IMG/VR virus record: IMGVR_UViG_3300032116_000310 | Location: 1 to 49,953 of that record | Length of the DNA stretch: 49,953 nt | DNA from: a virus | Strand: one strand, 5' to 3' | In this document: positions 42,488 to 49,539 of the stretch, piece after piece | How the letters are laid out: the number at the start of each line of letters is the position of its first letter | Numbering within the stretch: the first letter of the stretch is position 1 | Made by a program: the position numbers and the translations under genes | Notes under the pieces: generated by a model | What the model was told of the DNA's origin: nothing | The model's database searches: none | Seen by the model: only the letters and a program-made list of their open reading frames with translations

Positions 42488-43207
42488 ATGCCTAAGCGCA
42501 CAGAAATATCAAGTATAATCTCAAGCGACACACTGTTTTCGAACGTAGAAAACATAAAGTGGCTTGAGAGGTTCGTTGAGTTCAAGCGGGCATTCCCAAA
42601 CTCCGTGATATATAAATACTCTGCCTACCGAGTTGAAAAACTTGGGAGGTTAAAAATGTCACGTAACACAATCAAGAACACGATAGACAAGTTCATCGAG
42701 CTTGGTTGGGCAACAAAGAATAAATCTCACCTCATTTTAATATCTAAAAACAAATTGTCTGCGCTCTATGGGGCAAAATCTCATAGAAAAATCAAATTAG
42801 ACACAACCCTATCCGTTAAGATTCAATTACAAGCAAAGGTGTTTAGCAGAGCCATCAATCGCTCTCGCTATGGTAAGTGCATGCAGGAAGTACAAGGTAA
42901 AAGCATCAGGCGTAAATACGCTAAATCACTCAGTGGCACTCCGCAGGAACTTTCTAGCAAAAAGATTGGGAAAATTTTTAACTCATCACAAACTCAAGCT
43001 CTAAGGGTGGTAAGAAGTCTGGAGAACAATGGGTGGATCACTGTACAACGGCAAAAACTCAAACATTTGGGTAAGTGTTCAGCCAAGCAGTGGCAGTTCA
43101 GAAAGGCGTGGTGGAACAAGAAGGAAAGTGTCGACAACTGCTTTTGGCATTTGGGGCATTTCTTCCATCTTCCATCTAATTCTTACCTCATGAATAGCAT
43201 ACCCTAA
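42488..43207 (+). CDS. Winged-helix-like DNA-binding protein, putative regulator
   Basis: 239 aa from ATG 42488 (MPKRTEISSI). The frame is open further upstream, but that part is the leader RNA and terminator. Two HTH-like segments are seen: MSRNTIKNTIDKFIELGWAT (residues ~56-75) and SSKKIGKIFNSSQTQALRVV with RSLENNGWITVQ (~155-190). Both have the wing-like 'G-W-I/A' turn typical of winged helices that read DNA or replication origins. The protein is basic, and it is the only plus-strand gene in the early block. It may be a repressor/activator or replication-associated protein, regulated by the leader RNA. Convergent with the RNase H gene. Confidence 0.55.
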   Translation: MPKRTEISSIISSDTLFSNVENIKWLERFVEFKRAFPNSVIYKYSAYRVEKLGRLKMSRNTIKNTIDKFIELGWATKNKSHLILISKNKLSALYGAKSHRKIKLDTTLSVKIQLQAKVFSRAINRSRYGKCMQEVQGKSIRRKYAKSLSGTPQELSSKKIGKIFNSSQTQALRVVRSLENNGWITVQRQKLKHLGKCSAKQWQFRKAWWNKKESVDNCFWHLGHFFHLPSNSYLMNSIP

Positions 43208-43257
43208 AGATGCTAGAATTCCTAACCATTTTTTGACCAAGCAAAAAAAATCATCAA

Positions 43258-43857
43258 TCAAATAAGGCTCATTTTACTGAGGTAATCACACTCCTCATTC
43301 ATTTCCCTTGGAATCCATTCTATTTCAATGTTTGAGAACGCCCCAAACATTTTCTTACACTCTAAGCCGTAGGGCAGGTACAGTCCGTTTGCCCCGAACC
43401 CCCACACCCCATTCATTTGATTGACAACTAGGCTGGAGTCCCCCCTGACAAGTATGTTGTGGTCAGAGAAACTGTTATCCATAAGCCAGCACAGGGCATC
43501 GTAGAGGGCTATGTACTCTGCTGTGTTGGCTGAGTTTTTTGTGCTGGCCTGCTGTCTTCCTGAGGATTGGTGTATCCACCTCCCCCCTTGTTCGACATAA
43601 AACCCCCACCCCATCTGCCCGTATGGGTTGACCGGTTCGCAGCATCCGTCAAAGTACACTATTAGGTCGCGATTAAAGTGTTTAAACGTCTCCGACTCTA
43701 CCTCCGCCCAGTAGCGCTCGTAGTAGGCGGATACGGCAGGGTACTGACCCCCCTCCCACGTTTCTTTAATCCACCATGCGGGGGTGTCTATCATTCTTTT
43801 ACCCTTGTGTACCCCGAACGGGAAGGTGTCGCTGTGTTTTGCATTTTTGTTAGTCAT
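43258..43857 (-). CDS. rnhA: Ribonuclease HI with N-terminal DUF3820-like domain
   Basis: 199 aa. The C-terminal ~130 residues are RNase HI with its acidic residues: D in IVYFDGCCEP, E in TAEYIALYDAL, D in RGDSSLVVNQM and D in NEECDYLSK. It cleaves RNA in RNA-DNA hybrids (primer removal). The N-terminal ~60 residues (FPFGVHKGKRMIDTPAWWIK) match the DUF3820 pattern (FGKYKGK-ID-P--YL), an unusual fusion. The start overlaps the NinB-like stop by ATGA (43854-43857), so the two are coupled. Confidence 0.8.
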   Translation of the reverse strand: MTNKNAKHSDTFPFGVHKGKRMIDTPAWWIKETWEGGQYPAVSAYYERYWAEVESETFKHFNRDLIVYFDGCCEPVNPYGQMGWGFYVEQGGRWIHQSSGRQQASTKNSANTAEYIALYDALCWLMDNSFSDHNILVRGDSSLVVNQMNGVWGFGANGLYLPYGLECKKMFGAFSNIEIEWIPREMNEECDYLSKMSLI

Positions 43858-44288
43858 AGTAACTCAAGTTGTTCGTTTGGATCGGGTATGTAGATGTCCA
43901 GGGTCTCAGCGGCAAACTGCTTGACCTGCTCAAGGTAGTCCATGAACTCCGAGGTTGTTAGGTCCCTTGTTTTTTTAGGGATCTTCATAACCTCTCCGGT
44001 CTTTTCGTCATTCAGTTCATTGAACAGGAATCGGGACTTGAGGAACTCGTGGGTCATTTCCTTGTCCACATCGTGTCCGAATTCCCTGAGTCTGTCACAG
44101 ATCATTTGAACGCACACCCCGAAGTAGTACGCGTTGTGGAACACGGACCTGTACCTTCTCTTTGGCCTGACCTCGACCTCGACCTCGTACTCCTTGTCCC
44201 TTGACAGGGACCTCAGGTACTCGTCAAACAGGGCTCTGTTCTTAACCCTGAGTGTTCCGTCTGGATTCACTATTGCGTTGAATTTCAT
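43854..44288 (-). CDS. ninB: NinB-like recombination protein
   Basis: 144 aa from the Met at 44288. Features of the lambda NinB/Orf family: RSVFHNAYYFGVCVQMICDR, HEFLKSRFLF, and the conserved TRDLTTSEFMDYLEQVKQFA before a C-terminal IYIPDPNE. NinB-type proteins are recombination mediators that load strand-exchange proteins on single-stranded DNA and can substitute for RecFOR. Coupled by ATGA overlaps to the 75-aa gene upstream and the RNase H gene downstream, forming an exonuclease-NinB-RNase H recombination/replication operon. Confidence 0.8.
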   Translation of the reverse strand: MKFNAIVNPDGTLRVKNRALFDEYLRSLSRDKEYEVEVEVRPKRRYRSVFHNAYYFGVCVQMICDRLREFGHDVDKEMTHEFLKSRFLFNELNDEKTGEVMKIPKKTRDLTTSEFMDYLEQVKQFAAETLDIYIPDPNEQLELL

Positions 44289-44512
44289 TTGACCCTCCAC
44301 ACTCTAAAGCCCCCGTCACACAGGGCTGATTTAAACTTCTTTTTTTCAGACTTGGTGTGGTAGAGTGCAAGGGCCATTGTTGATGCCCTGCGGCTTGATG
44401 AATTAAACTCATCACACTCAACGAAGAAGGAATCTCCGACCTCCATCTTGTCAAACGGGTACTTTGTTTCTTTCTTCTTCCTTTCAAAAGGCACGTTTTT
44501 TTCGATGTCCAT
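44285..44512 (-). CDS. Small phage protein of the 'VGDSFFV' type
   Basis: 75 aa from the Met at 44512. Pattern YPFDKMEVGDSFFV, then RRASTMALALYHTKSEKKKF and a C-terminal GGFRVWRVK, which I recall as a common small phage family (DUF7303-like) near replication genes. Role unknown; a DNA-binding or regulatory small protein is possible. It overlaps the NinB start by ATGA. Confidence 0.55.
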   Translation of the reverse strand: MDIEKNVPFERKKKETKYPFDKMEVGDSFFVECDEFNSSSRRASTMALALYHTKSEKKKFKSALCDGGFRVWRVK

Positions 44513-44531
44513 AGTTGTTGTTTTTTTGTTG

Positions 44532-45536
44532 TTAGTCTTCTGTTTCTTCTTCTGTAACACCCACCCTCTTAGCGGTTTCTACAAGGCTCATGAAGTCGTA
44601 GCCGGCATTCTCAATCTCCTTACGCACCTCCTCGTTCTTAGCGGTAATCTTATCACCCTTTGCGTAGCGGGCGATGACCCGTGACCAACGTGCTACCTGA
44701 GACTTGACTGAGTCAGAGTAGTCGCGTGGCTCTTCGAAGTCGTACAGGAACTTGAGGTAGTTTGAATACTCGATGCCGAAGTTCTTCTTGAACTTGCCAT
44801 CCTCGAACACAATCAGTTTCTCAAGCGGAGGGCGAGTATTGGACGTGTAGTAGTGCGATATGGCGGCAAGGTCTGCTAGGTACTCCTGCTCAAGTTCTTC
44901 GGTCGGCTCGTAGTCAAAGCACATCATGCGGAGGTCATCCTTGCAGATGTACACGAGTTCGCCGTTGAGGTTAAGTCCCTTCATGTAGTGGAATAGCTGA
45001 AGGCGGTGGTGCTTAATAGGCTTCTCGGTCTTCTCCATCATATCCATGACAAAGGATGAGCAAGACTTGATTTCAAGCACCTTGGTCTCTAGTTCCATAT
45101 CCCCGAACCTTTCATACAGTTTCTCTGCGATGTACAGGGAGGATGCTTGGATGGATTCGGGAAGGTGTGACGAGGTGATGTCCTGCTTGGCACGTTCAAG
45201 GTCTATCTTACCACCGGCTAGGAAGTCAAGGCGACCCGATACGCGCAGTTTATTCGGGTATTCGACCATTACCCTCTCCTGAGTCTCTTGGATCAATCCT
45301 GCGCGTTCTAAAACGTATCGCACCACCCACTCGACAAGGTTACCCGCCTCGAACTTGCGGAGGCTTCTCATGTTGGGGGGGTTGGTTGGTGTAACGGCTC
45401 TCATCTTCAGATATCGATCGACAAGGGGCTGTCCGATTTCCGATGCGTAGCAGTAGTCACGTTCTTCGAGTGGTCTTTGTACTGAGTATACGCACTCGTT
45501 CCATAAACTCGCTAAATTCCACGTTTGTTTATTCAT
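44532..45536 (-). CDS. PD-(D/E)XK exonuclease (Cas4/RecB-like)
   Basis: 334 aa. Catalytic elements of the PD-(D/E)XK nuclease fold: D in VSGRLDFLAGG (~residue 103), E-x-K in VLEIKSCSSF (~residue 152-154), a downstream H-x-x-Q-Y-like helix (HHRLQLFHYMKG) and an N-terminal conserved RKFEAGNLVEWVVRYVL helix. This is the Cas4/RecB-type 5'-3' exonuclease used in phage recombination, and with NinB forms a recombination pair. Residues 1-95 are accessory. The C-terminal ~90 residues (acidic tail ETEEETED) are helical. It is the start of the recombination operon. Confidence 0.75.
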   Translation of the reverse strand: MNKQTWNLASLWNECVYSVQRPLEERDYCYASEIGQPLVDRYLKMRAVTPTNPPNMRSLRKFEAGNLVEWVVRYVLERAGLIQETQERVMVEYPNKLRVSGRLDFLAGGKIDLERAKQDITSSHLPESIQASSLYIAEKLYERFGDMELETKVLEIKSCSSFVMDMMEKTEKPIKHHRLQLFHYMKGLNLNGELVYICKDDLRMMCFDYEPTEELEQEYLADLAAISHYYTSNTRPPLEKLIVFEDGKFKKNFGIEYSNYLKFLYDFEEPRDYSDSVKSQVARWSRVIARYAKGDKITAKNEEVRKEIENAGYDFMSLVETAKRVGVTEEETED

Positions 45537-45547
45537 TGTGTTTTGTT

Positions 45548-45763
45548 TTATGTTAGTATGATTACTACGTTCCCTTTTTTCATGTGGAAGTAGCCGCTGT
45601 TGTCTACTTCTACGGTGTATTCATCGGCATTGCACCGCTGTGATATTGGCGGTTGAAACTTGCCCTGAAGGACCACCTTGTCGTCCCACACGCTGATGTT
45701 GTAGAACGCACTCTCACCGAACAGGTCTAGGAGGTCGTTCGCAATTTTTAAGTTAGCTTTCAT
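45548..45763 (-). CDS. Hypothetical small early protein
   Basis: 71 aa, beta-rich, with a C-terminal KGNVVIILT strand. It overlaps the preceding 64-aa gene by 11 bases. No family recognised. Part of the small-gene run feeding into the exonuclease operon. Confidence 0.45.
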   Translation of the reverse strand: MKANLKIANDLLDLFGESAFYNISVWDDKVVLQGKFQPPISQRCNADEYTVEVDNSGYFHMKKGNVVIILT

Positions 45764-45947
45764 TTCGTTGGATGTTAAAGAAGATTGTTTTGATTTCGTT
45801 TGGTATGTTCTTAAGCAGTCGACCGCTCGGTATGTAGCTCGGGGAAACCCTCCCGATGTACTTGACGTTCTTGCCTACGATTGCATATAGATCACGAGAG
45901 TGCTTCACGATTTCATAGCCGTCCTTGGTCTTGTATACCCTGCTCAT
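45753..45947 (-). CDS. Hypothetical small early protein
   Basis: 64 aa, basic, beta/loop-rich (YKTKDGYEIVKHSRDLYAIV). Overlaps the next gene; no motif recognised. Confidence 0.45.
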   Translation of the reverse strand: MSRVYKTKDGYEIVKHSRDLYAIVGKNVKYIGRVSPSYIPSGRLLKNIPNEIKTIFFNIQRNES

Positions 45948-45996
45948 TGCATTAACAGAATTAGTTGTACGTATTATTATTTCTACTAAATAGATA

Positions 45997-46302
45997 CTAA
46001 TTAGTGTCTATTAGCACCTCCTCCAACGCCGCCCTGAGGTCATCCTCCTGCTCGTCGGTGAGTAGTTTCCTGAACAGTTCTATGGCTATGTACCACACGT
46101 TATCCCCCTTCTCAAAGTGCGTCCCGCAGTGGGTGCAGAGGGTGAACGGCCGGTTGGATCTAAGCCCCACGTCAACGATGGTTGCGCACCCGCACGGGAA
46201 TGATACGACATCTCTCACGGTGTATATCTTCCCCTTGATGACAGCTCCTTGGGAGTGTGTTTTGATACAAATCACATCATCCCCTGATTTAATTGCGCTC
46301 AT
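45997..46302 (-). CDS. Small Cys-rich protein
   Basis: 101 aa. An N-terminal beta domain (GDDVICIKTHSQGAVIKGKI) has an SH3-like barrel pattern, and then two Cys pairs (FPCGCATI and CTHCGTHF) may bind zinc. The C-terminus is helical and acidic. May bind nucleic acid or a host protein; not assigned. A near-consensus DnaA box lies just upstream (46316-46324). Confidence 0.5.
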   Translation of the reverse strand: MSAIKSGDDVICIKTHSQGAVIKGKIYTVRDVVSFPCGCATIVDVGLRSNRPFTLCTHCGTHFEKGDNVWYIAIELFRKLLTDEQEDDLRAALEEVLIDTN

Positions 46303-46352
46303 TGTTGTGGATAGATTTTGATAGTTGATACATTATGGCAAACACGATGTGT

Positions 46353-46553
46353 TCAATTATGTTCTTCATCCCCTATTGTGTTAAGTATTGATACGAAAAA
46401 CTGCATTTCCTGTTCGTAGTACTCAGCGGACGAGAGGGATATGTACTCATCGGTATCTGATTTGCTGTTGGATATCCTCCTTGCGCTCTCTGCTTGGAAT
46501 GCGAGGACCATGATCCGCTGTTTGATTTGCTGTATGATTTGATCTCTTTCCAT
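46353..46553 (-). CDS. Hypothetical helical small protein
   Basis: 66 aa, all helical (RDQIIQQIKQRIMVLAFQAE then SAEYYEQEMQFFVSIL). Ends 50 bases before the next gene start. No family recognised. Confidence 0.45.
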   Translation of the reverse strand: MERDQIIQQIKQRIMVLAFQAESARRISNSKSDTDEYISLSSAEYYEQEMQFFVSILNTIGDEEHN

Positions 46554-46555
46554 GT

Positions 46556-46798
46556 TTACTGCTTTATGAATTCAATGTTGAAGTCCTGCTCTGCGGCTTT
46601 GATGTCCTCGGTGAACTCTTCCCTGTCGAAGTAGGTTAAGACCCTGAGGATTTCCTCGTTGATTGTCATGAGGGTTACGAAGTAGTAGCCGTCATCCCTG
46701 TCATCTCTTCCCATCCAAAGCAGGGTTGGGTTGTCGTGGTGGGCTTCTTCGCACACCTCGGCGAGTTCCGGAAGGTGGTAGTTTGAGTTGTTTCTCAT
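46556..46798 (-). CDS. Hypothetical small early protein
   Basis: 80 aa from the Met at 46798 (MRNNSNYHLPELAEVCEEAH), chosen over the longer frame because it follows the stop of the 29-aa upstream gene (TGATG overlap). The middle has a basic DGYYFVTLMTINEE strand pair; the C-terminus is acidic-helical. No family recognised. Confidence 0.45.
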   Translation of the reverse strand: MRNNSNYHLPELAEVCEEAHHDNPTLLWMGRDDRDDGYYFVTLMTINEEILRVLTYFDREEFTEDIKAAEQDFNIEFIKQ

Positions 46799-46887
46799 CA
46801 GTTTACGTTTATTAGAATTATTTCGATGCTGTGGTTTGGGTTGGAGCAGAGGATAACCTCTGTCACTTCGCATACTCTTACGTTCAT
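46798..46887 (-). CDS. Very small coupled gene
   Basis: 29 aa (MNVRVCEVTEVILCSNPNHS...). The stop shares one base with the following gene's ATG, and the start follows a long A-tract (AAAAAAAAAACACA), the same leader style as its neighbours. Both facts support translation, but length makes chance possible. Confidence 0.35.
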   Translation of the reverse strand: MNVRVCEVTEVILCSNPNHSIEIILINVN

Positions 46888-46900
46888 TGTGTTTTTTTTT

Positions 46901-47062
46901 TTAGTCTGAACTATCTACTGACCATTGGATGTTACAGGTGTCGCAGGTGTACCTGCTGTAGCACCTGCCGAGTTGTTCGTGCTTCACGGTGTGGAGCATT
47001 GACCGGCACGACTGAACCTCTGCGGGTGTCTTGCCGTAAATGTTGATGTCAAATGTTTTCAT
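46901..47062 (-). CDS. Small Cys-containing protein
   Basis: 53 aa (MKTFDINIYGKTPAEVQSC...), starting within the end of the 98-aa gene (14-base overlap). The C-terminal YTCDTCNIQW has a C-x-x-C zinc-ribbon-like pair. It fills a gap otherwise lacking a gene and has the same A/C-rich leader style as its neighbours. No family recognised. Confidence 0.45.
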   Translation of the reverse strand: MKTFDINIYGKTPAEVQSCRSMLHTVKHEQLGRCYSRYTCDTCNIQWSVDSSD

Positions 47063-47345
47063 TGTCAATGTGTGTTTGTAGGTGAATTACTGAGTTGTGG
47101 GAGAGCGTCATCCTGTGCTTGGAGAAAACTGCCTCCGACAGGATGGCAATCTTAGACCTCAGCAGGGAGGATGTTCTCTTTGACTTCTCAACGAGTCGGG
47201 GGAAGCCCATGTCTTGGTACATTACCTCGTTGTGGATAGAGTTCTCAAGTTGGTTGACCCTGTCTTTGAGCCTCTCAAGCAGTTCTACCTGATGTTCAAG
47301 GGACTCGATTGCCAGGTCAATTTGGTGTGTTGTGCTGTTCTGCAT
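47049..47345 (-). CDS. Coiled-coil small protein
   Basis: 98 aa. The first half is a clear heptad helix (LAIESLEHQVELLERLKDRV), the second a charged helical segment. Multimeric assembly is likely; no function recognised. A near-consensus DnaA box (47231-47239) lies inside the gene. Confidence 0.45.
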   Translation of the reverse strand: MQNSTTHQIDLAIESLEHQVELLERLKDRVNQLENSIHNEVMYQDMGFPRLVEKSKRTSSLLRSKIAILSEAVFSKHRMTLSHNSVIHLQTHIDNENI

Positions 47346-47349
47346 GGCG

Positions 47350-47574
47350 TTAGTTGTTAGAGTTAATGAATGCCACTACTTTATCTCTTGTTCCGATACT
47401 TCCAAGAGCATCGCAGCGGAAGCCGTAGGCGGTCATAACTGCTTGGATGCTTTCATCACTACCATCGGTAGTTCGTGCTGCGTTTACAGCTGCCCTGTAG
47501 TTGATTTCAGACAGGAGCAGGACGATGACCGCGACAAAGGCAATCACCGAGAGTGCGGGGAGGTGTTTTTTCAT
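47350..47574 (-). CDS. Small secreted or membrane-anchored protein
   Basis: 74 aa with an N-terminal hydrophobic segment (LPALSVIAFVAVIVLLLSE, residues ~5-23) and a helical soluble part with one Cys. Signal anchor or signal peptide without lipobox. No family recognised. Confidence 0.45.
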   Translation of the reverse strand: MKKHLPALSVIAFVAVIVLLLSEINYRAAVNAARTTDGSDESIQAVMTAYGFRCDALGSIGTRDKVVAFINSNN

Positions 47575-47578
47575 GCTG

Positions 47579-47854
47579 TTACTTTTTGTCGATTAGTATC
47601 TTGAATCCTTTGTAGATGCCGGCACGATATGACTTGCTCTCGTGCTTGAATATTTTACTGATCATGATAGAGCCTACAGAGATAAACTCGGTCTCTATCT
47701 GATCAATCACTCCGCTCAGTGTCTTGCCTGCTCTTAAGGCGTCAATCACCTCTTGCTTCGTGTGCACCACAGGGTCGTCGAAGTTGCCGGTCTTGAGCGC
47801 TTCCAAATGCCGGTCTGCGATTGCCTTTGCTTGTTTACTGATTCTGTTCTTCAT
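47579..47854 (-). CDS. Hypothetical basic small protein
   Basis: 91 aa from the Met at 47854 (MKNRISKQAKAIADRHLEAL), chosen because of the A-rich leader before it; the open frame further upstream is in a tract of C/A repeats. Helical and basic. Unknown function. Confidence 0.45.
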   Translation of the reverse strand: MKNRISKQAKAIADRHLEALKTGNFDDPVVHTKQEVIDALRAGKTLSGVIDQIETEFISVGSIMISKIFKHESKSYRAGIYKGFKILIDKK

Positions 47855-47958
47855 TTTATTTTGTTTGTTTTGTTTCTTAGATAAAGGGAGTGCGAGCCGT
47901 TGCCGCTCCTCCCTTCTTTGCATTTACGAGCATCAGGTTGAGCACCTGATAGAACAAG

Positions 47959-47977
47959 GGCGGGAGTCGAACCCGCC
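47959..47977 (-). other. Isolated tRNA T-arm-like hairpin
   Basis: On the minus strand GGCGGG-TTCGACT-CCCGCC is a perfect 6-bp stem with a tRNA T-loop (TTCGACT), followed by CTTGTTC. AACAAG at the end of the 154-aa gene (just before its stop at 48002-48004) can pair with CTTGTT, but there is no D arm or normal anticodon arm. A 7-bp hairpin (ATCAGGT/ACCTGAT) follows. It lies about 100 bases upstream of the 91-aa gene. Confidence 0.5.
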
Positions 47978-48001
47978 AATGAACCAAGCCGTGTGGCCGT
48001 A

Positions 48002-48466
48002 TCACTTGTTATCTTCAGCTATTCGCTGAGATATAATTCTGATGTAGTCACGCTTCTGCGTTTCCGTGCCGTGTCCTTGGGGCATGGGGAGTTCTATCTC
48101 CCTGTCAAGGTCAATCGAGTAAATTGCCTTCTGATTGTTAAGCATCCCGAACTCTGCCGCATCCTGCACGCTATCGAAGCGGCGGGACAGGTCAAGGTAC
48201 AGCTTGTTGTCACTCCACCACCCCCCGATGTACACGTCCTCCTGCTCCGCCTCAATGCCGTTCTTAGCGATGAAATTCAGGACGTGGTTAGCAATCATCT
48301 CGCGTTGCAATTCACGTTTATAACGAATGTATGCGGAGGGCAGTTCAGGGATGTACTCATGCCCCTGCATCGAAGCCATAACGCCTGTCGTTGGTTTACC
48401 CTGAGTGAGTGAGTAAGATGCCCCGTTACCCGTAACGAGGTCGTCAATAAATGTTTGTAGGTTCAT
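48002..48466 (-). CDS. Conserved-type phage early protein, unknown function
   Basis: 154 aa. The N-terminus is loop-rich, followed by a helix (SAYIRYKRELQREMIANHVL), a beta pair (YIGGWWSDNKLYLDLSRRF) and a C-terminal helix. I recall similar 'YIGGWW..LYLDLS' small phage proteins of unknown role, but cannot name a family. A canonical promoter is 24 bases upstream of the start. Confidence 0.5.
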   Translation of the reverse strand: MNLQTFIDDLVTGNGASYSLTQGKPTTGVMASMQGHEYIPELPSAYIRYKRELQREMIANHVLNFIAKNGIEAEQEDVYIGGWWSDNKLYLDLSRRFDSVQDAAEFGMLNNQKAIYSIDLDREIELPMPQGHGTETQKRDYIRIISQRIAEDNK

Positions 48467-48489
48467 TCTGTTTGTCTGTTTGTTTTGTG

Positions 48490-48518
48490 CAAATATATGC
48501 AGTAAATTTAAGTTTCAA
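48490..48518 (-). promoter_or_regulatory. Promoter of the 154-aa gene transcript
   Basis: On the minus strand TTG (48518-48516), an 18-base gap, and TATATTTG (48497-48490). Canonical Bacteroidota promoter. Only about 100 bases (48498-48596) separate it from the 76-aa gene upstream. Confidence 0.65.
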
Positions 48519-48596
48519 AATTTATTTTTAAAAAAAGCACACTTCATCAAGCCGTTCGTGGTTGATGCTCCCGGTTGTGAATCTCTAATTTGCTTT

Positions 48597-48827
48597 TCAT
48601 ACTTGTTGAGTTTTTAAGTTTGGATAAAATTGATTGAAGATCGTGTTGTACTCTTGCTCGGTGATTACCACAAAGCCATCCCACCCGTCATACATTTTAA
48701 GCAAATCTTCGGGTGTGTTTTTTTCGGTATCGTAACAAATTACGTCACCTGTAAAGTGGTCAGTCAATTCGGCGATGTTTGGGTAAATTTCCACGGCCTG
48801 TTCGCCAACTAGAAAAAAGTGTTTCAT
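48597..48827 (-). CDS. Hypothetical small early protein
   Basis: 76 aa, acidic alpha/beta protein (FLVGEQAVEIYPNIAELTDH, GWDGFVVITEQEYN). It starts 20 bases after the 3' end of the tRNA-like module at 48848. No family recognised. Confidence 0.45.
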   Translation of the reverse strand: MKHFFLVGEQAVEIYPNIAELTDHFTGDVICYDTEKNTPEDLLKMYDGWDGFVVITEQEYNTIFNQFYPNLKTQQV

Positions 48828-48847
48828 GCTGTTGTGTATTAAGTTTA

Positions 48848-49292
48848 GAACAACGGGGAGACTCGAACTCCCTGCGAATGTGGTAACCTCAGTTAGTCAC
48901 ACTTGCCGCACCTTGCGTCGTTGCTGTGTTGTATTGCACGTTTGCTTCATTGAGCAGTTAAGACGCTACTCGTTAACTGCTCCCCACATTACTGCGGGAC
49001 TTGTATTGCGCTGTATTGCGCTTTTTTTCGGGCCATTGCGGTACTCCGTTTGTTACTCCCGTGCTATTGGCACGGCTCAGGCAAGTTTAACCTGTAACTC
49101 CTAACCTTGTTACTGACAGGTTGCCGAATGTTGTCGGCCATTTGCGAGCTTGCTCTCGTCGCGTCGTTACCTTCGCGCTCACCCTCTTTTCTGTCAGGAG
49201 AGGGAATCAGAACCTGTTGCTGTCTTTCAATTCTAACTGATATCTCATCAGGTATACTTGCGGGTGACTTAAGCACTCCGTTGTTCCGTTGA
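48848..49292 (-). ncRNA. Hairpin-dense RNA with a tRNA-like 3' end (candidate)
   Basis: A promoter at 49299-49326 would transcribe this minus-strand region. Its 5' end holds GAACAACG (49286-49279), perfectly complementary over 8 bases to CGTTGTTC (48855-48848). The latter directly follows a T-arm (GGGAG-TTCGAGT-CTCCC, 48872-48856), so the two ends make an acceptor/T minihelix with a His-like extra G-C pair. Between them lie at least five stems: 48952-48961/48973-48982 (10 bp), 49059-49064/49070-49075, 49089-49095/49116-49122, 49123-49127/49134-49138 and 49182-49187/49199-49204. A 70-aa frame at 49064-49276 is a weaker alternative. It resembles tmRNA in plan, but no tag sequence or CCA end was found. 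Confidence 0.4.
48930..49021. repeat. TGTATTGCRC repeats
   Basis: TGTATTGCAC at 48930-48939 and two tandem TGTATTGCGC copies at 49002-49011 and 49012-49021; a fourth copy (TGTATTGCAC) lies at 49799-49808. The spacing of the tandem pair is 10 bases, one helical turn, as for iteron-like protein sites. Confidence 0.5.
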
Positions 49293-49298
49293 ACGGGG

Positions 49299-49326
49299 CA
49301 AATATATGTTTAAGTGAAAGTTTCAA
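49299..49326 (-). promoter_or_regulatory. Promoter at the head of the minus-strand early block
   Basis: On the minus strand TTG (49326-49324), a 17-base gap, and TATATTTG (49306-49299). It is the outermost early promoter and reads into the structured region at 48848-49292. Confidence 0.65.
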
Positions 49327-49369
49327 TGCAAATTTGAATGATCGTTTAAAACACCTGTATTATCAAGGC

Positions 49370-49470
49370 TTTCAGAAAATGTCATTTCTGAAACCCGCGT
49401 CAGACGTGGCCGAAACCACATTCAAAATATTTTTTCAATTATTTTCAGTTTTGTAGGAATGACGCGGGTT
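49370..49470. repeat. Inverted and direct repeats in the right non-coding region
   Basis: TTTCAGAAA (49370-49378) and TTTCTGAAA (49385-49393) form a 9-bp palindrome. AACCCGCGTCA (49392-49402) and TGACGCGGGTT (49460-49470) form a perfect 11-bp inverted repeat. A direct copy of the first, TGAAACCCGCATCA, occurs at 49553-49566. These are likely protein-binding or packaging/replication sites (inference). Confidence 0.55.
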
Positions 49471-49508
49471 GTAGAGCGAAAAAAAAATGAAAAAAAGTTT
49501 GACTTTTC

Positions 49509-49539
49509 TTGGAAGCCGCGTAAACATTGACTATCTTTG
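49509..49539 (+). promoter_or_regulatory. Plus-strand promoter pointing out of the window
   Basis: TTG (49509-49511), a 20-base gap, and TATCTTTG (49532-49539), a good Bacteroidota promoter. If the genome is circular or redundant, it would drive the terminase and virion block. Only a 21-codon frame (starting 49575) follows. Confidence 0.6.

Noticed and set aside
49064-49276. 70-codon minus-strand frame starting with GTG
   Set aside because: The region is dominated by strong hairpins with a tRNA-like end, and the protein has no recognisable pattern; kept only as an alternative.
48848-49292. tmRNA identity
   Set aside because: No tag reading frame ending in Ala-Ala, no encoded CCA, no tmRNA-like 5' consensus; only the overall plan is similar.
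48848-49292. Group I intron in a tRNA
   Set aside because: A GACTAA word is present but no P3/P7 core could be built, and the 5' part lacks a D arm.
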